Positions 1-8,404 of a DNA stretch of 64,000 nucleotides are shown here, in pieces (position 1 is the first letter of the stretch; every line of letters starts with the position of its first letter). Origin of the DNA: Paenibacillus rhizovicinus (GTDB lineage: Bacteria > Bacillota > Bacilli > Paenibacillales > Paenibacillaceae); the NCBI RefSeq assembly GCF_010365285.1, contig NZ_CP048286.1, positions 4,302,046 through 4,366,045 on the forward strand, written 5' to 3'. The position numbers were made by a program, and so were the translations under genes. The notes under the pieces are model-generated. The model saw only the letters and a list, made by a program, of their open reading frames with translations, did not search any database and was not told the DNA's origin.

Positions 1-1
1 T

Positions 2-1369
2 CAAGCGGCGCGGCTCGGACTCGGCGACAGCGCCTTCCAAGGGATGAAGACGATGCTTCAGCGTTACCAGACGCTGCCGAACGGACGGACGAACGATTCG
101 AACGGCGAGTTCGAGTATCTGGGCGTGCATTTGTCCGCGGTCAACGAGTCGCTGCTGCAAAGCTATAACGACAAGATCCGCGTCTTCCCGGCGCTGCCGA
201 GCGACACGAACTTCAACGCCAAATTCACGCTGCTTGCCAGCGGCGGATTCCAGGTAAGCGCGGAGAAGGAAAGCAATGAAATCAAATACGTAGGCATCAA
301 GAGCCTGTACGGCAATCCCGCTACCGTGGTGAATCCGTGGGGCACGCAGCAAGTACAGGTGAGAAGAGCGTCGGACAACGCAATTATTATGACCTCCTCC
401 AGTGCCGAGCTCAGCTTCAATACCGCAGCCAATACGGTGTATGTAGTGGAACGTACGGCGAAGCCGCTTAGCAGCTACACGTATACTTCGCTTACCGGCA
501 CGGCGAATCAGGGCGCGAAGGCGCTCGGCGGCACGGCCAGCGTTCTCGGCTCCTCCGCGAGTTCCGGCGGAACCGGCGGACTGGTCAATGACGATGCGTC
601 TGCCGGATTCGCCTACGGCAGCGGATGGAATAACAGCGACGGCAGGGGACTGGGCGATTACAACGACGACATTCACTATGCGGTGACGAACGGAGCCACG
701 GCCGAGTATACGTTCACGGGGACGGGCATCGATTACTACAGCGAGAAGAACAGCGACATGGGCAATGTGGACGTTTATATCGACAATGCGTTCAAAGCCA
801 ATGTCAATCTGAACGTCAGCGGTTCACGGCAGGTACAGCAGGTTGTCTACAGCATCACCGGTCTGGCGAGCGGAAGCCATACGATCAGGATCGTCAGCAA
901 AACGGCACAGGTCGCCTCGATCGATGCCTTCAAGGTGTACACGGCGGGAAGCGGTGGCGGCAGCGGCAGCGCAGCTCCGATCGGATCGACGATTACGATG
1001 AAGGCGATGGCCAACGGCCTGTTCGTGACGGCCGACAATGCCGGAGCAGATCCGCTGATCGCGAATCGGACGGCCGCGGGGCCGTGGGAGCAATTCGTCG
1101 TGACTGACGCGGGCAGCGGCAAGATCGCGCTGCAGGCCGTGGCCAACAGCAAGTACGTGACGGCCTCGAACGGCGGCGCTGGCAGCTTAATCGCGAGCGC
1201 GACGACGATCGGCAGCGCCGAACGGTTCACTTGGGTCGCGAACAGCGACAATACGTTCTCGCTGCAAGCGGCGGCGAACGGTCAATACGTATGCGCCGAC
1301 AATGCGGGGGCGAACCCGCTGATCGCAAACCGGGCGACGATCGGCGTATGGGAGAAATTCCAACTGTAA
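2..1369 (+). CDS. C-terminal part of a secreted glycoside hydrolase with a fascin-like carbohydrate-binding module (5' end outside window)
   Basis: The reading frame is open from the first base, so the true start lies upstream. The first ~70 residues (LGLGDSAF, GEFEYLGVH, NESLLQSYNDKIRVFPALP) resemble the end of an (alpha/alpha)6 glycosidase barrel of the GH95 sort, followed by the usual beta-rich tail. Around residues 190-310 comes a jelly-roll-like segment ending IDAFKVY, then a Gly/Ser linker. The last ~120 residues form a fascin-like beta-trefoil with repeated DNAGA-PLIANR motifs. The same module opens the two DUF5010 proteins at 1.4 and 8.4 kb, so all three probably bind one glycan. The gene lies 25 bp before the next and probably shares its operon. 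The catalytic residues are not in view, so the exact GH family is uncertain. Confidence 0.6.
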   Translation, partial: QAARLGLGDSAFQGMKTMLQRYQTLPNGRTNDSNGEFEYLGVHLSAVNESLLQSYNDKIRVFPALPSDTNFNAKFTLLASGGFQVSAEKESNEIKYVGIKSLYGNPATVVNPWGTQQVQVRRASDNAIIMTSSSAELSFNTAANTVYVVERTAKPLSSYTYTSLTGTANQGAKALGGTASVLGSSASSGGTGGLVNDDASAGFAYGSGWNNSDGRGLGDYNDDIHYAVTNGATAEYTFTGTGIDYYSEKNSDMGNVDVYIDNAFKANVNLNVSGSRQVQQVVYSITGLASGSHTIRIVSKTAQVASIDAFKVYTAGSGGGSGSAAPIGSTITMKAMANGLFVTADNAGADPLIANRTAAGPWEQFVVTDAGSGKIALQAVANSKYVTASNGGAGSLIASATTIGSAERFTWVANSDNTFSLQAAANGQYVCADNAGANPLIANRATIGVWEKFQL

Positions 1370-1394
1370 GATCACCTTTAGGAGGTTGAGAATC

Positions 1395-3338
1395 ATGAGG
1401 ATGCCCAAGAGAACGCCTAAGAGAATGCTGTTCGCGGCACTAGCTGTCCTGCTTGCCTTGCCGCTATTCCTTCAAACGCCTGGAAAAGCGAATGCCTCGA
1501 CGCCGGTCATCGGCGAGACGATCGCCCTCAAGGCCTTATCCAACAACAATTACGTAAGCGCCGATAATGCCGGCAACGATCCGCTCATTGCGAACCGGAC
1601 GTCGGCCGGCGTCTGGGAGCAGTACGTCATCCGCGATGCGGGAGGCGGCTTGTATGCGCTGCAGGCGAATGCCAACGACAAGTATGTTTCCCGCCAAACG
1701 ACCAGCAATTATCTGGTTGCGAACGCAACGACGATCGGCGCGAACGAGAAGTTCCAGATTATCGATGCCGGAGGCAGCAATATCTACATCAAGTCCAATT
1801 CCAACGGCCTGTACGCGGATGCGGATATTGCTCCGACCTTGCCGATGATCGCGAACCGTACGAGCGCGGGCCCATGGGAAACGTTCGAGAAGGTCGTCAT
1901 CTCCAGCCCGCAGCTGCAGGGCCCGCACTACTTGGGCGTGACGTTCGGCTTCTCCGACACGACCTTGCACGGCGGTTCCTACGTCAATCAAGGGAACTCG
2001 ATCTTCAATCTGCCGCTGTTCAAAGCGACGGCGGATGAAGCCAAGTTCTGGGATAACTACGTCGAGGAATTGGTCACGTCGGGCGTCGACTTCGTAGCGC
2101 CGACCATTCGGGGATTCTTGGATCCGGCGATGAGCGCCAACAGCGGAGGAGATACGCGGAAGCTGAGCGGACTGGTCGACGCCATTAACCGCAGGGGCGC
2201 GGCCGGACAGCTCAAGATCAGCGCGCTCGACGACACGCCGGCTTCGATGACGGACAAGAAAAACGCGTTTAAGCATGGCACGGGCGGTTATAACCCGCCG
2301 TTTGACATCGGAGACGCTACAGGCGCAGGGGAAGGCGGCTACCAATACATTTGGGACCACAATCTGCGCGCGTTCTTCCAAGCGGTTCCGGACAGCATGC
2401 GATTCAAGATCGACGGCAGACCGGTCATTTACGAGTGGGGCATCGGCGATTTCGCGTTCACGAACCAAGGTAACGGCAATCTGAAGAAAATGGTCGACTA
2501 CATCCGGCAGCGGGCGCAGGCGGAATTCGGCATCAATCCCTATCTGATCGTCGATCAATCGTGGCTGACCGAAGATCCGACCGTCGCTTCCGTCGTGGAC
2601 GGCGTCGATGGCTGGTTTCCTGTGCCGGGCGGCAAATCGGTCACGGCCTTCAATGGCCATAACTTTGGCGTAACGGTGCCTTCTTTCCGCTTCGTCGCCG
2701 GCACGACCAGCATGATCATCGATCCGAACCACGGGCAGACGTTCAAAGATAATTTAAACGCGACCGTGCCGGGCAGCCTGGTCACGCTCGTGGAGGGCTT
2801 CTCCGACTGGGAGGAGAACACGGCCATGTGGAGAGGAAGAGACGGCGCATACGCGCAGACGCAATATGATTACCCGAACCAAATGATCAATATCTTGCGG
2901 AAATATTCGCAGAATCCGTTCCCGGCGGCGAGAAGAATCGAAGCGGAGAGCGCCGATCTGTACAACGACACGACGACGGGCAGTGCGTTCGGGGGAATCT
3001 ACCGCGACGGCAGCATCGATGTCGAGAATACGGGCGACACCGGCGGCGGCTGGGATGTCGGTTCGATCGCGGCAGGCGAATGGCTGGAATGGAAGGAAAT
3101 CCCGCTGCAAGGAACGGTCACGATGAAGGTACGAATTGCGACGCCGAATAGCGGCAAGCGGCTGCGTTTCGTCATCGACGGCACGGCGGGCGCGACCGTT
3201 ACCCTTCCGAATACCGGCGGCTGGCAGACGTACCAGACGGTTAACGCGGGTACTTTCACGTTCCCGAGCGGGTCGTACCATACGGTTCGCATTGAAATGA
3301 TCGACGGCGACTTTAACCTCAATTACTGGTCCAACTAG
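1395..3338 (+). CDS. Secreted DUF5010 family protein (fascin-like + DUF5010 + C-terminal CBM), copy 1
   Basis: The start is the ATG nine bases after AGGAGG at 1380-1385; an in-frame TTG at 1386 abuts that site and is unlikely. Residues 1-35 are a classic signal peptide (RTPKR, then a Leu/Ala core, then a cut near ANAS). Residues ~40-170 are a fascin-like beta-trefoil (DNAGNDPLIANR). Residues ~180-510 match DUF5010, a probable TIM-barrel glycosidase-like domain, with conserved stretches such as HYLGVTFGFSD, YQYIWDHNLRAFF and VIYEWGIGDF. Residues ~515-647 are a CBM6/35-like jelly roll (RIEAESAD, WLEWKEIPL). A close paralogue lies at 8405-10330. The reaction is not established for this family; polysaccharide binding or cleavage outside the cell is an inference. 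Confidence 0.8.
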   Translation: MRMPKRTPKRMLFAALAVLLALPLFLQTPGKANASTPVIGETIALKALSNNNYVSADNAGNDPLIANRTSAGVWEQYVIRDAGGGLYALQANANDKYVSRQTTSNYLVANATTIGANEKFQIIDAGGSNIYIKSNSNGLYADADIAPTLPMIANRTSAGPWETFEKVVISSPQLQGPHYLGVTFGFSDTTLHGGSYVNQGNSIFNLPLFKATADEAKFWDNYVEELVTSGVDFVAPTIRGFLDPAMSANSGGDTRKLSGLVDAINRRGAAGQLKISALDDTPASMTDKKNAFKHGTGGYNPPFDIGDATGAGEGGYQYIWDHNLRAFFQAVPDSMRFKIDGRPVIYEWGIGDFAFTNQGNGNLKKMVDYIRQRAQAEFGINPYLIVDQSWLTEDPTVASVVDGVDGWFPVPGGKSVTAFNGHNFGVTVPSFRFVAGTTSMIIDPNHGQTFKDNLNATVPGSLVTLVEGFSDWEENTAMWRGRDGAYAQTQYDYPNQMINILRKYSQNPFPAARRIEAESADLYNDTTTGSAFGGIYRDGSIDVENTGDTGGGWDVGSIAAGEWLEWKEIPLQGTVTMKVRIATPNSGKRLRFVIDGTAGATVTLPNTGGWQTYQTVNAGTFTFPSGSYHTVRIEMIDGDFNLNYWSN

Positions 3339-3354
3339 GGCTGACGGATTGAAA

Positions 3355-3394
3355 GAATGGACGAATGAACGAATGAACGAATGATCGAATGAAT
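3355..3394 (+). repeat. Five 8-bp tandem repeats (GAATGAAC type)
   Basis: The units GAATGGAC, GAATGAAC, GAATGAAC, GAATGATC and GAATGAAT follow one another directly, 17 bp after the DUF5010 stop and upstream of the PhyH gene. This looks like a slippage-prone simple repeat in an intergenic spacer. No function is apparent. Confidence 0.85.
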
Positions 3395-3470
3395 AAGCGG
3401 CAAGTCGCGGCCCGCTGCGTTCTTGGCAGCGCGCCTCGGCTTGTCCGCGTTTAATATGGAGGAATCAAGA

Positions 3471-4337
3471 ATGAAGGATCAATCGACGGAATTAAGCTTG
3501 TACTCGGAGTTTTTTCGCAACAACGGTTACGTGCTCGTGAAGAACGCCGTACCGAAGGCGTTATGCGACAAGGCGATTAGCCGGATGTTCGCGTTCATGG
3601 GGCAGTCGCCGGACGATCGCGACGGCTGGTACGAGCCCGCTGCGGGCATGGACGGTTATTTCGAAGACCAGGAGCGGGGCATGCTGCCATTCTTCCACGA
3701 TCAAAGCTTGTGGGACATTCGGATGTATCCTCGCGTTTACGATATATTCGCGGAGCTGCTGGGGGAGCGCAAGCTATGGGTGTCGCTCGACCGGGTCAAC
3801 ATGAAGCTGCCGAAGCGGGAAAACAAAGGGCAGCTGAATGCCAACTTCATTCACTGGGATACGGATACGTCCAACCTGAAGTTTCCGCTGACGATTCCTT
3901 CCGGAGGCCTGCAAGGCGTGCTCTATCTGGCGGATACGTTCGCCGATCAGGGAGGGTTCCAATGCGTGCCGGACATCTTCCGCGACTTGGAGGGTTATAT
4001 AAAGCGCCAGCCGGCGAACCGGGATCCCCGCGTGCCGGACATTACCGGCTACGATGTCATGCCGATTCCGGGCGAAGCGGGCGACCTGCTGATCTGGGAC
4101 GTGCTGCTGCCGCACGGCAACGGGGAGAATCTCTCGGACGATATCCGGTTCGCGCAGTACATAACGATGCATCCGGCTCCGCCCGTCAGTCATGCCAAGT
4201 CCCGAATCGATTCGTGGCGCAACTACAGCTCGACCTTCCTGCCTGAGGATCCGAGAGGCTGGGAGCGAACCCATAATGACGGCCCGGCGCAATTAACCGA
4301 ATTGGGCTGGAAGCTGCTCGGCATCGACAGCTGGTAA
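3471..4337 (+). CDS. Phytanoyl-CoA dioxygenase (PhyH) family Fe(II)/2-oxoglutarate oxygenase
   Basis: The start is the ATG eight bases after GGAGG at 3458-3462; 288 residues result. The iron-binding facial triad is visible: His128 and Asp130 in FIHWDTD, and His215 in LLPHGNGEN, with Arg226 eleven residues later as the likely 2-oxoglutarate anchor. The family hydroxylates unactivated carbons, from phytanoyl-CoA to small metabolites and natural products. The protein has no signal peptide and should be cytoplasmic. It sits between a secreted glycan protein and a sugar importer, so its substrate may be an imported sugar or aglycone; that is inference. A terminator follows at 4436. Confidence 0.85.
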   Translation: MKDQSTELSLYSEFFRNNGYVLVKNAVPKALCDKAISRMFAFMGQSPDDRDGWYEPAAGMDGYFEDQERGMLPFFHDQSLWDIRMYPRVYDIFAELLGERKLWVSLDRVNMKLPKRENKGQLNANFIHWDTDTSNLKFPLTIPSGGLQGVLYLADTFADQGGFQCVPDIFRDLEGYIKRQPANRDPRVPDITGYDVMPIPGEAGDLLIWDVLLPHGNGENLSDDIRFAQYITMHPAPPVSHAKSRIDSWRNYSSTFLPEDPRGWERTHNDGPAQLTELGWKLLGIDSW

Positions 4338-4435
4338 CCTACTGCGGAATGCCGTCCGTTCGCCGCGCTTCGCGGACAACGTGCATGCTCGCGCGCAAGG
4401 GATGCGAGCTCGCGCAAGAGGCTCGAGAACTCGAG

Positions 4436-4459
4436 GCCCGGATCTTTTCCGGGCTTTTT
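4436..4459 (+). terminator. Rho-independent terminator after the PhyH gene
   Basis: GCCCGGA (4436-4442) pairs with TCCGGGC (4448-4454) across a five-base loop and is followed by TTTTT. It separates the oxygenase transcript from the importer operon that starts at 4633. Between 4460 and 4610 I see no clear promoter or other element. Confidence 0.8.
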
Positions 4460-4632
4460 CCATGCCGTGCATCTGCCCGAGCAGCTACTAAGAAGCGGAA
4501 TTCGGACTCCAATTTTCACGTTTTGGCCGTTTTTCTGAGAGAAGAGCGGATTTCAAACTAGTTTTCGGAGGTTCGGTTGGTCCACTATTAGGGACGTAGC
4601 CACACAGAACCTTGAAGGAGGGAGGAAGCGAA

Positions 4633-5571
4633 ATGCAGCAGGTCGCAACGAGGCGGCCGCGCCGTTTGCGCCGATCCGGTCAAAGCGTGCTCTATTGGAT
4701 GGCGCTGCCCGGAATATTGTTCTTTCTCGTATTCAATTACTTGCCGATGCTCGGAGTCATCATCGCTTTCAAAAACTACAATTTCAGGGACGGGATCTTC
4801 GGAAGCCCCTGGTCGGGATTCGCGAACTTCGAATTCTTCTTCACGTCGCCCGATCTGTTCCGGGTCACCTACAACACGCTATTCCTGAATGTATTGTTCA
4901 TTGTAAGCGGGACCATCGCATCCGTCGGCACGGCCATTCTATTGAACGAAATCCGGAGCAAAGTGAGCGGACGCATCTTTCAAACGTTTATTTTCTTCCC
5001 GTACTTTATTTCCTGGATCGTCGTATCGCTCTTCCTCGGCACGTTCCTGGCGACGGACAGAGGAATCATCGACAGCGTGCTCGTGCATTTCGGCTTCGAT
5101 CGCGTCGATTTCATGAACAGCCCCGGGCTGTGGCCGGCGATTCTGGTGCTGGTCTATCTGTGGAAGTCGACCGGATACGGCGTCGTCGTCTATCTGGCCG
5201 CGATTACCGGCGTGAACCCGGAGTATTACGAAGCGGCCCGCATCGACGGAGCGAACCGGTTTCAGCAGATTGTCCGCATTCTGCTGCCGCAGCTGCGGCC
5301 AACCATCCTGGTGCTGCTGATCTTGGCCGTAGGCCGGATTTTCTACGGGGACTTCGGCATGATCTACGCGCTTGTCGGGGATAACGGACAGCTGTACTCC
5401 ACGACGGACGTTATCGATACGTACGTGTTCCGTTCGATGAGAACGCTCGGCGACATGGGCATGACCTCGGCCGTCGGTCTCTACCAATCGTTCATGGGAT
5501 TAATCATGATCGTCGCCGCGAATTGGATTTCCAGAAAGATGAGCGACGAGAAGAAAGGCGTTCTCTATTAA
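4633..5571 (+). CDS. Carbohydrate ABC transporter permease, LplB type
   Basis: Integral membrane subunit of a CUT1-type oligosaccharide importer. The chosen ATG follows GGAGGGAGGAAGCGA; an in-frame TTG at 4612 is an unlikely alternative. Six hydrophobic segments are visible, starting with WMALPGILFFLVFNYLPML. The EAA loop that contacts the ATPase reads EYYEAARIDGANRFQQ at about residues 197-212. The Arg-rich N-terminus is normal for LplB proteins. A second permease follows after 42 bp and the lipoprotein after that. No ATPase is encoded nearby; such importers usually share an MsmX-type ATPase encoded elsewhere. Confidence 0.92.
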   Translation: MQQVATRRPRRLRRSGQSVLYWMALPGILFFLVFNYLPMLGVIIAFKNYNFRDGIFGSPWSGFANFEFFFTSPDLFRVTYNTLFLNVLFIVSGTIASVGTAILLNEIRSKVSGRIFQTFIFFPYFISWIVVSLFLGTFLATDRGIIDSVLVHFGFDRVDFMNSPGLWPAILVLVYLWKSTGYGVVVYLAAITGVNPEYYEAARIDGANRFQQIVRILLPQLRPTILVLLILAVGRIFYGDFGMIYALVGDNGQLYSTTDVIDTYVFRSMRTLGDMGMTSAVGLYQSFMGLIMIVAANWISRKMSDEKKGVLY

Positions 5572-5613
5572 GAAAAGCTGTAAATTCTCGTATTTCACGA
5601 AAGGAGCCGCTTC

Positions 5614-6492
5614 ATGGTTGAACACAAGACATTCGGCTTCCGCCTCTTTAACGTCATCAACTATTTCTTCTTCAGCGTGCTTGGCGTGATCTGCTTGGTT
5701 CCGTTCCTGATCGTGCTCGGAAGCTCGTTCGAATCGGAACCGAATTTGAAGGCCAACGGGTTTGCGCTGATTCCGAAGCATTTCACGGTATTCGCGTATC
5801 AAACCGTCTTTCAATTGAACGCGGTCATGCAGTCGTTCCTGGTCAGCATTACGGTGACCGTGCTCGGCACGCTGATGGCGCTCTTGGTCACCAGCCTGCT
5901 CGCTTATCCGCTGGCGCAGCGGGAGATGCGGTTTCGCGGCGCGATCCTGGGCTTCGTGCTGCTGACGATGCTGTTCAGCGGCGGCCTCGTGCCCTGGTAC
6001 ATTCTCATCACGAAGTATTTGCATCTGAAAGATACGCTGTGGGTGCTGATCGTTCCGTACCTCGTGAATCCGTTCAATATGTTCGTGCTCAAAAGCTTCT
6101 TCGAGACGATTCCGAAGGAAATCGTCGAATCGGCCAGAATGGACGGCGCCGGCTATCTGCGCACCTTCACGAGCATCATTATCCCGTTGTCGACCCCGGG
6201 TCTGGCGACGATCGGCTTGTTCTACGCGCTCAACTACTGGAACGATTGGTGGCTGTCGCTGAATTTTATCGAATCCGACCATCTCGTGCCCGTGCAGCTG
6301 CTGCTGAAGAAGATGATTTCGAACTTGACCTTTATTTCCAGCCAGGTCGATACGTCCAAGTTCATTCAAGTGCCGGCCAACGGCGTGCAGATGGCGACGA
6401 CGATCATTTCGATCGGCCCGATTATCCTGGTTTACCCGTATATTCAGCGCTACTTCGTAAAGGGACTTACGATCGGCAGCATTAAAGGATGA
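5614..6492 (+). CDS. Carbohydrate ABC transporter permease, YtcP type
   Basis: Second membrane subunit of the importer. The start ATG follows AAGGAG at 5601-5606. Typical YtcP features are an N-terminal membrane segment (FFFSVLGVICLVPFLIVLG), the motif LFSGGLVPWYI, and the EAA loop EIVESARMDGAGYLRTF at roughly residues 169-185. The end IQRYFVKGLTIGSIKG is the family signature. It pairs with the LplB-type permease upstream to form the channel for an oligosaccharide delivered by the lipoprotein encoded 56 bp downstream. Confidence 0.93.
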   Translation: MVEHKTFGFRLFNVINYFFFSVLGVICLVPFLIVLGSSFESEPNLKANGFALIPKHFTVFAYQTVFQLNAVMQSFLVSITVTVLGTLMALLVTSLLAYPLAQREMRFRGAILGFVLLTMLFSGGLVPWYILITKYLHLKDTLWVLIVPYLVNPFNMFVLKSFFETIPKEIVESARMDGAGYLRTFTSIIIPLSTPGLATIGLFYALNYWNDWWLSLNFIESDHLVPVQLLLKKMISNLTFISSQVDTSKFIQVPANGVQMATTIISIGPIILVYPYIQRYFVKGLTIGSIKG

Positions 6493-6548
6493 ATCTGGCT
6501 ATTGACCGATTATCGGTATAGCATATAAACAAAGGGAGGTTTCATCAG

Positions 6549-8210
6549 ATGAGCAAGCGTCTCTCCAAACTTACGCTGCTCGCAGCGGCGGTCACGCTCA
6601 TAGCCGCAGGCTGCTCGAGCAACAACGGCAATAACGGCAATGGCAGCAACACCGGCAATAAGGAATCCGGCACGAATGCGGCGGCGAACAACGGAAGCAC
6701 GAGCAATGGTGCGAACGCATCCAAGAATGCGAATACGGGGACGGACGGAAACGCGGCGGCAGCCGATACCGCGCAGCCCGAGAAGCTGGACCAAGTCAGC
6801 TTGAAGCTGATTTTGCCGGGCGACAAGCCGCAGCGTTACGACGAAGTCATGAAAGCGCTCAACGAGAAACTAACCGACAAAATCCAAGCGACCTTAAGCA
6901 TCCAATACATTCCGTGGGACAGCTACAAAGATCAAATTCTGGTGAAGCTGGCCGCCGGCGAGGACTTCGACTTCTTCTATGACGGCTGGTGGCAGAACTA
7001 CGCCCAGGTGCTGAGCAAGAACGGCGCCATGGACATTACGGATCTCTTCGAGAAGGACGCGCCGGACCTGTACAACGGATTGACGGCCGATTACATCGAT
7101 ACGAACAAATATAACGGCAAGATCTACGGCATTCCGGTTCCGGGCCCGCTTGAATATCCGCAGGTCTACACGTACCGGGCCGATCTGGCGGACAAATACG
7201 GGTTCACGGCAGACAGCTTCAAGTCGATCGACGACATTACCGCGTTCACCAAGAAAGTCATGGCTGCGGATAAAACGAGAATCGGCGGCCGGTTCAACGG
7301 CGAGTACACGGGCAGCTACCAATCGATCGCCTTCCTGGGCACGCAGCGGGAATTCATCCCGAGCAACGATTTCAATTCCCCGGGCATGCTCCTTAACAAC
7401 GAGCCGAAGGTCATCAACCAGTTCGAAAGCCAGCAATACAAGGACTACCTGAAGTGGGCGAAAATGAACTGGGACGAGGGGCTTGTCGACCGGGATTCCC
7501 TCTTCAGCAAATCGACGGTGACGACGGATGCCAATACGGACGTGAGCACGATCGGCGGCATCGGCAACGCGCCGGAAGGCTGGCTGGGCGACCGCTCCGA
7601 GGCGCTGTCGAAGATCGAAGCCGGCGCCCGCGTGGATGCCGTCTTCATGGAGAAGGGAACGAAGATGGTCAGTTCGTTCAAAGCCGGCAATTTCACGGTG
7701 CTCTCCCCGAGCTCCAAGAACCCGGACCGGGTGCTGAAGTTCCTGAACTTGATCTATGCGGACAAAGAAATTCGCGATATGTACCTCTACGGCATCGAAG
7801 GCAAGGACTTCATCGCCGTCGGAGACGACCAATACAAGTACCCGGACGGGCTGGACGCAACCAAGACGTTCAACAACCAATGGTGGATGGTTACGCCGTG
7901 GAAGAACACGCGCCTGTCGGCTAACGCCACCGAAACGGATAAGTCGTCGATCGCCTACATTACGGACCCGAACAATTTCGTGAAATCCGTCATCGCCGGC
8001 TTCGAGTTCAATCCGGATGCGGTGAAATCCGAAATTTCCAAAGTGTCCGCCGTCGTGGCCGAATATCGCAAAATCTTAGAGAGCGGCTCCGGCACGCAAG
8101 CGCAGCAGGATTCGAAATACGCCGAGTTTCTAGCCAAGCTGAAAAAAGCCGGCGTCGATAACATCATTGCGGAGAAGCAGCGCCAAATCGACGCATTCTT
8201 GAAGAAGTAA
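6549..8210 (+). CDS. Extracellular solute-binding lipoprotein of a sugar ABC importer
   Basis: Residues 1-22 are a lipoprotein signal peptide with the lipobox AAGC and Cys22 as lipid anchor. A ~50-residue Asn/Gly/Ser/Thr-rich low-complexity linker follows, which lifts the binding domain from the membrane. The remainder is a family-1 (CUT1) binding protein of 553 residues in total, the usual size for the LplA/YtcQ type. The start has GGGAGG 10 bp upstream (6535-6540 region). It is the third gene of the importer operon. Its ligand is probably the product released by the neighbouring hydrolase and DUF5010 proteins; this is inferred from position only. Confidence 0.92.
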   Translation: MSKRLSKLTLLAAAVTLIAAGCSSNNGNNGNGSNTGNKESGTNAAANNGSTSNGANASKNANTGTDGNAAAADTAQPEKLDQVSLKLILPGDKPQRYDEVMKALNEKLTDKIQATLSIQYIPWDSYKDQILVKLAAGEDFDFFYDGWWQNYAQVLSKNGAMDITDLFEKDAPDLYNGLTADYIDTNKYNGKIYGIPVPGPLEYPQVYTYRADLADKYGFTADSFKSIDDITAFTKKVMAADKTRIGGRFNGEYTGSYQSIAFLGTQREFIPSNDFNSPGMLLNNEPKVINQFESQQYKDYLKWAKMNWDEGLVDRDSLFSKSTVTTDANTDVSTIGGIGNAPEGWLGDRSEALSKIEAGARVDAVFMEKGTKMVSSFKAGNFTVLSPSSKNPDRVLKFLNLIYADKEIRDMYLYGIEGKDFIAVGDDQYKYPDGLDATKTFNNQWWMVTPWKNTRLSANATETDKSSIAYITDPNNFVKSVIAGFEFNPDAVKSEISKVSAVVAEYRKILESGSGTQAQQDSKYAEFLAKLKKAGVDNIIAEKQRQIDAFLKK

Positions 8211-8227
8211 GGAATAAAGGTTGCCGC

Positions 8228-8254
8228 GGGAGCCGTGCCGGCGGCATGGCTCCC
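8228..8254 (+). other. Strong intercistronic hairpin without U-tract
   Basis: GGGAGCCGTGCC (8228-8239) pairs with GGCATGGCTCCC (8243-8254) around a GGC loop, one G-T pair included. No T-run follows. It lies between the binding-protein gene and the second DUF5010 gene and may stabilise the upstream mRNA or limit read-through. The rest of 8211-8404 shows nothing recognisable except the downstream ribosome binding site GGAGG at 8391. Confidence 0.6.
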
Positions 8255-8404
8255 GAAGGATAACGAAACGAACCGTCCTACGGGAGAGGGGGCAAGTGCG
8301 GGCAGGCACGCCCCGAAGACAGACATCTGACCGCGAACCGCTCGGTTAGCGGCGGTATAGGCATATCCAGCAATATAACCTATACGCATGGAGGTTTGCT
8401 AATA

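Noticed and set aside
1536..2732. A 398-codon minus-strand frame opposite the first DUF5010 gene
   Set aside because: Same reason: an antisense shadow whose composition follows from the codon bias of the real gene.
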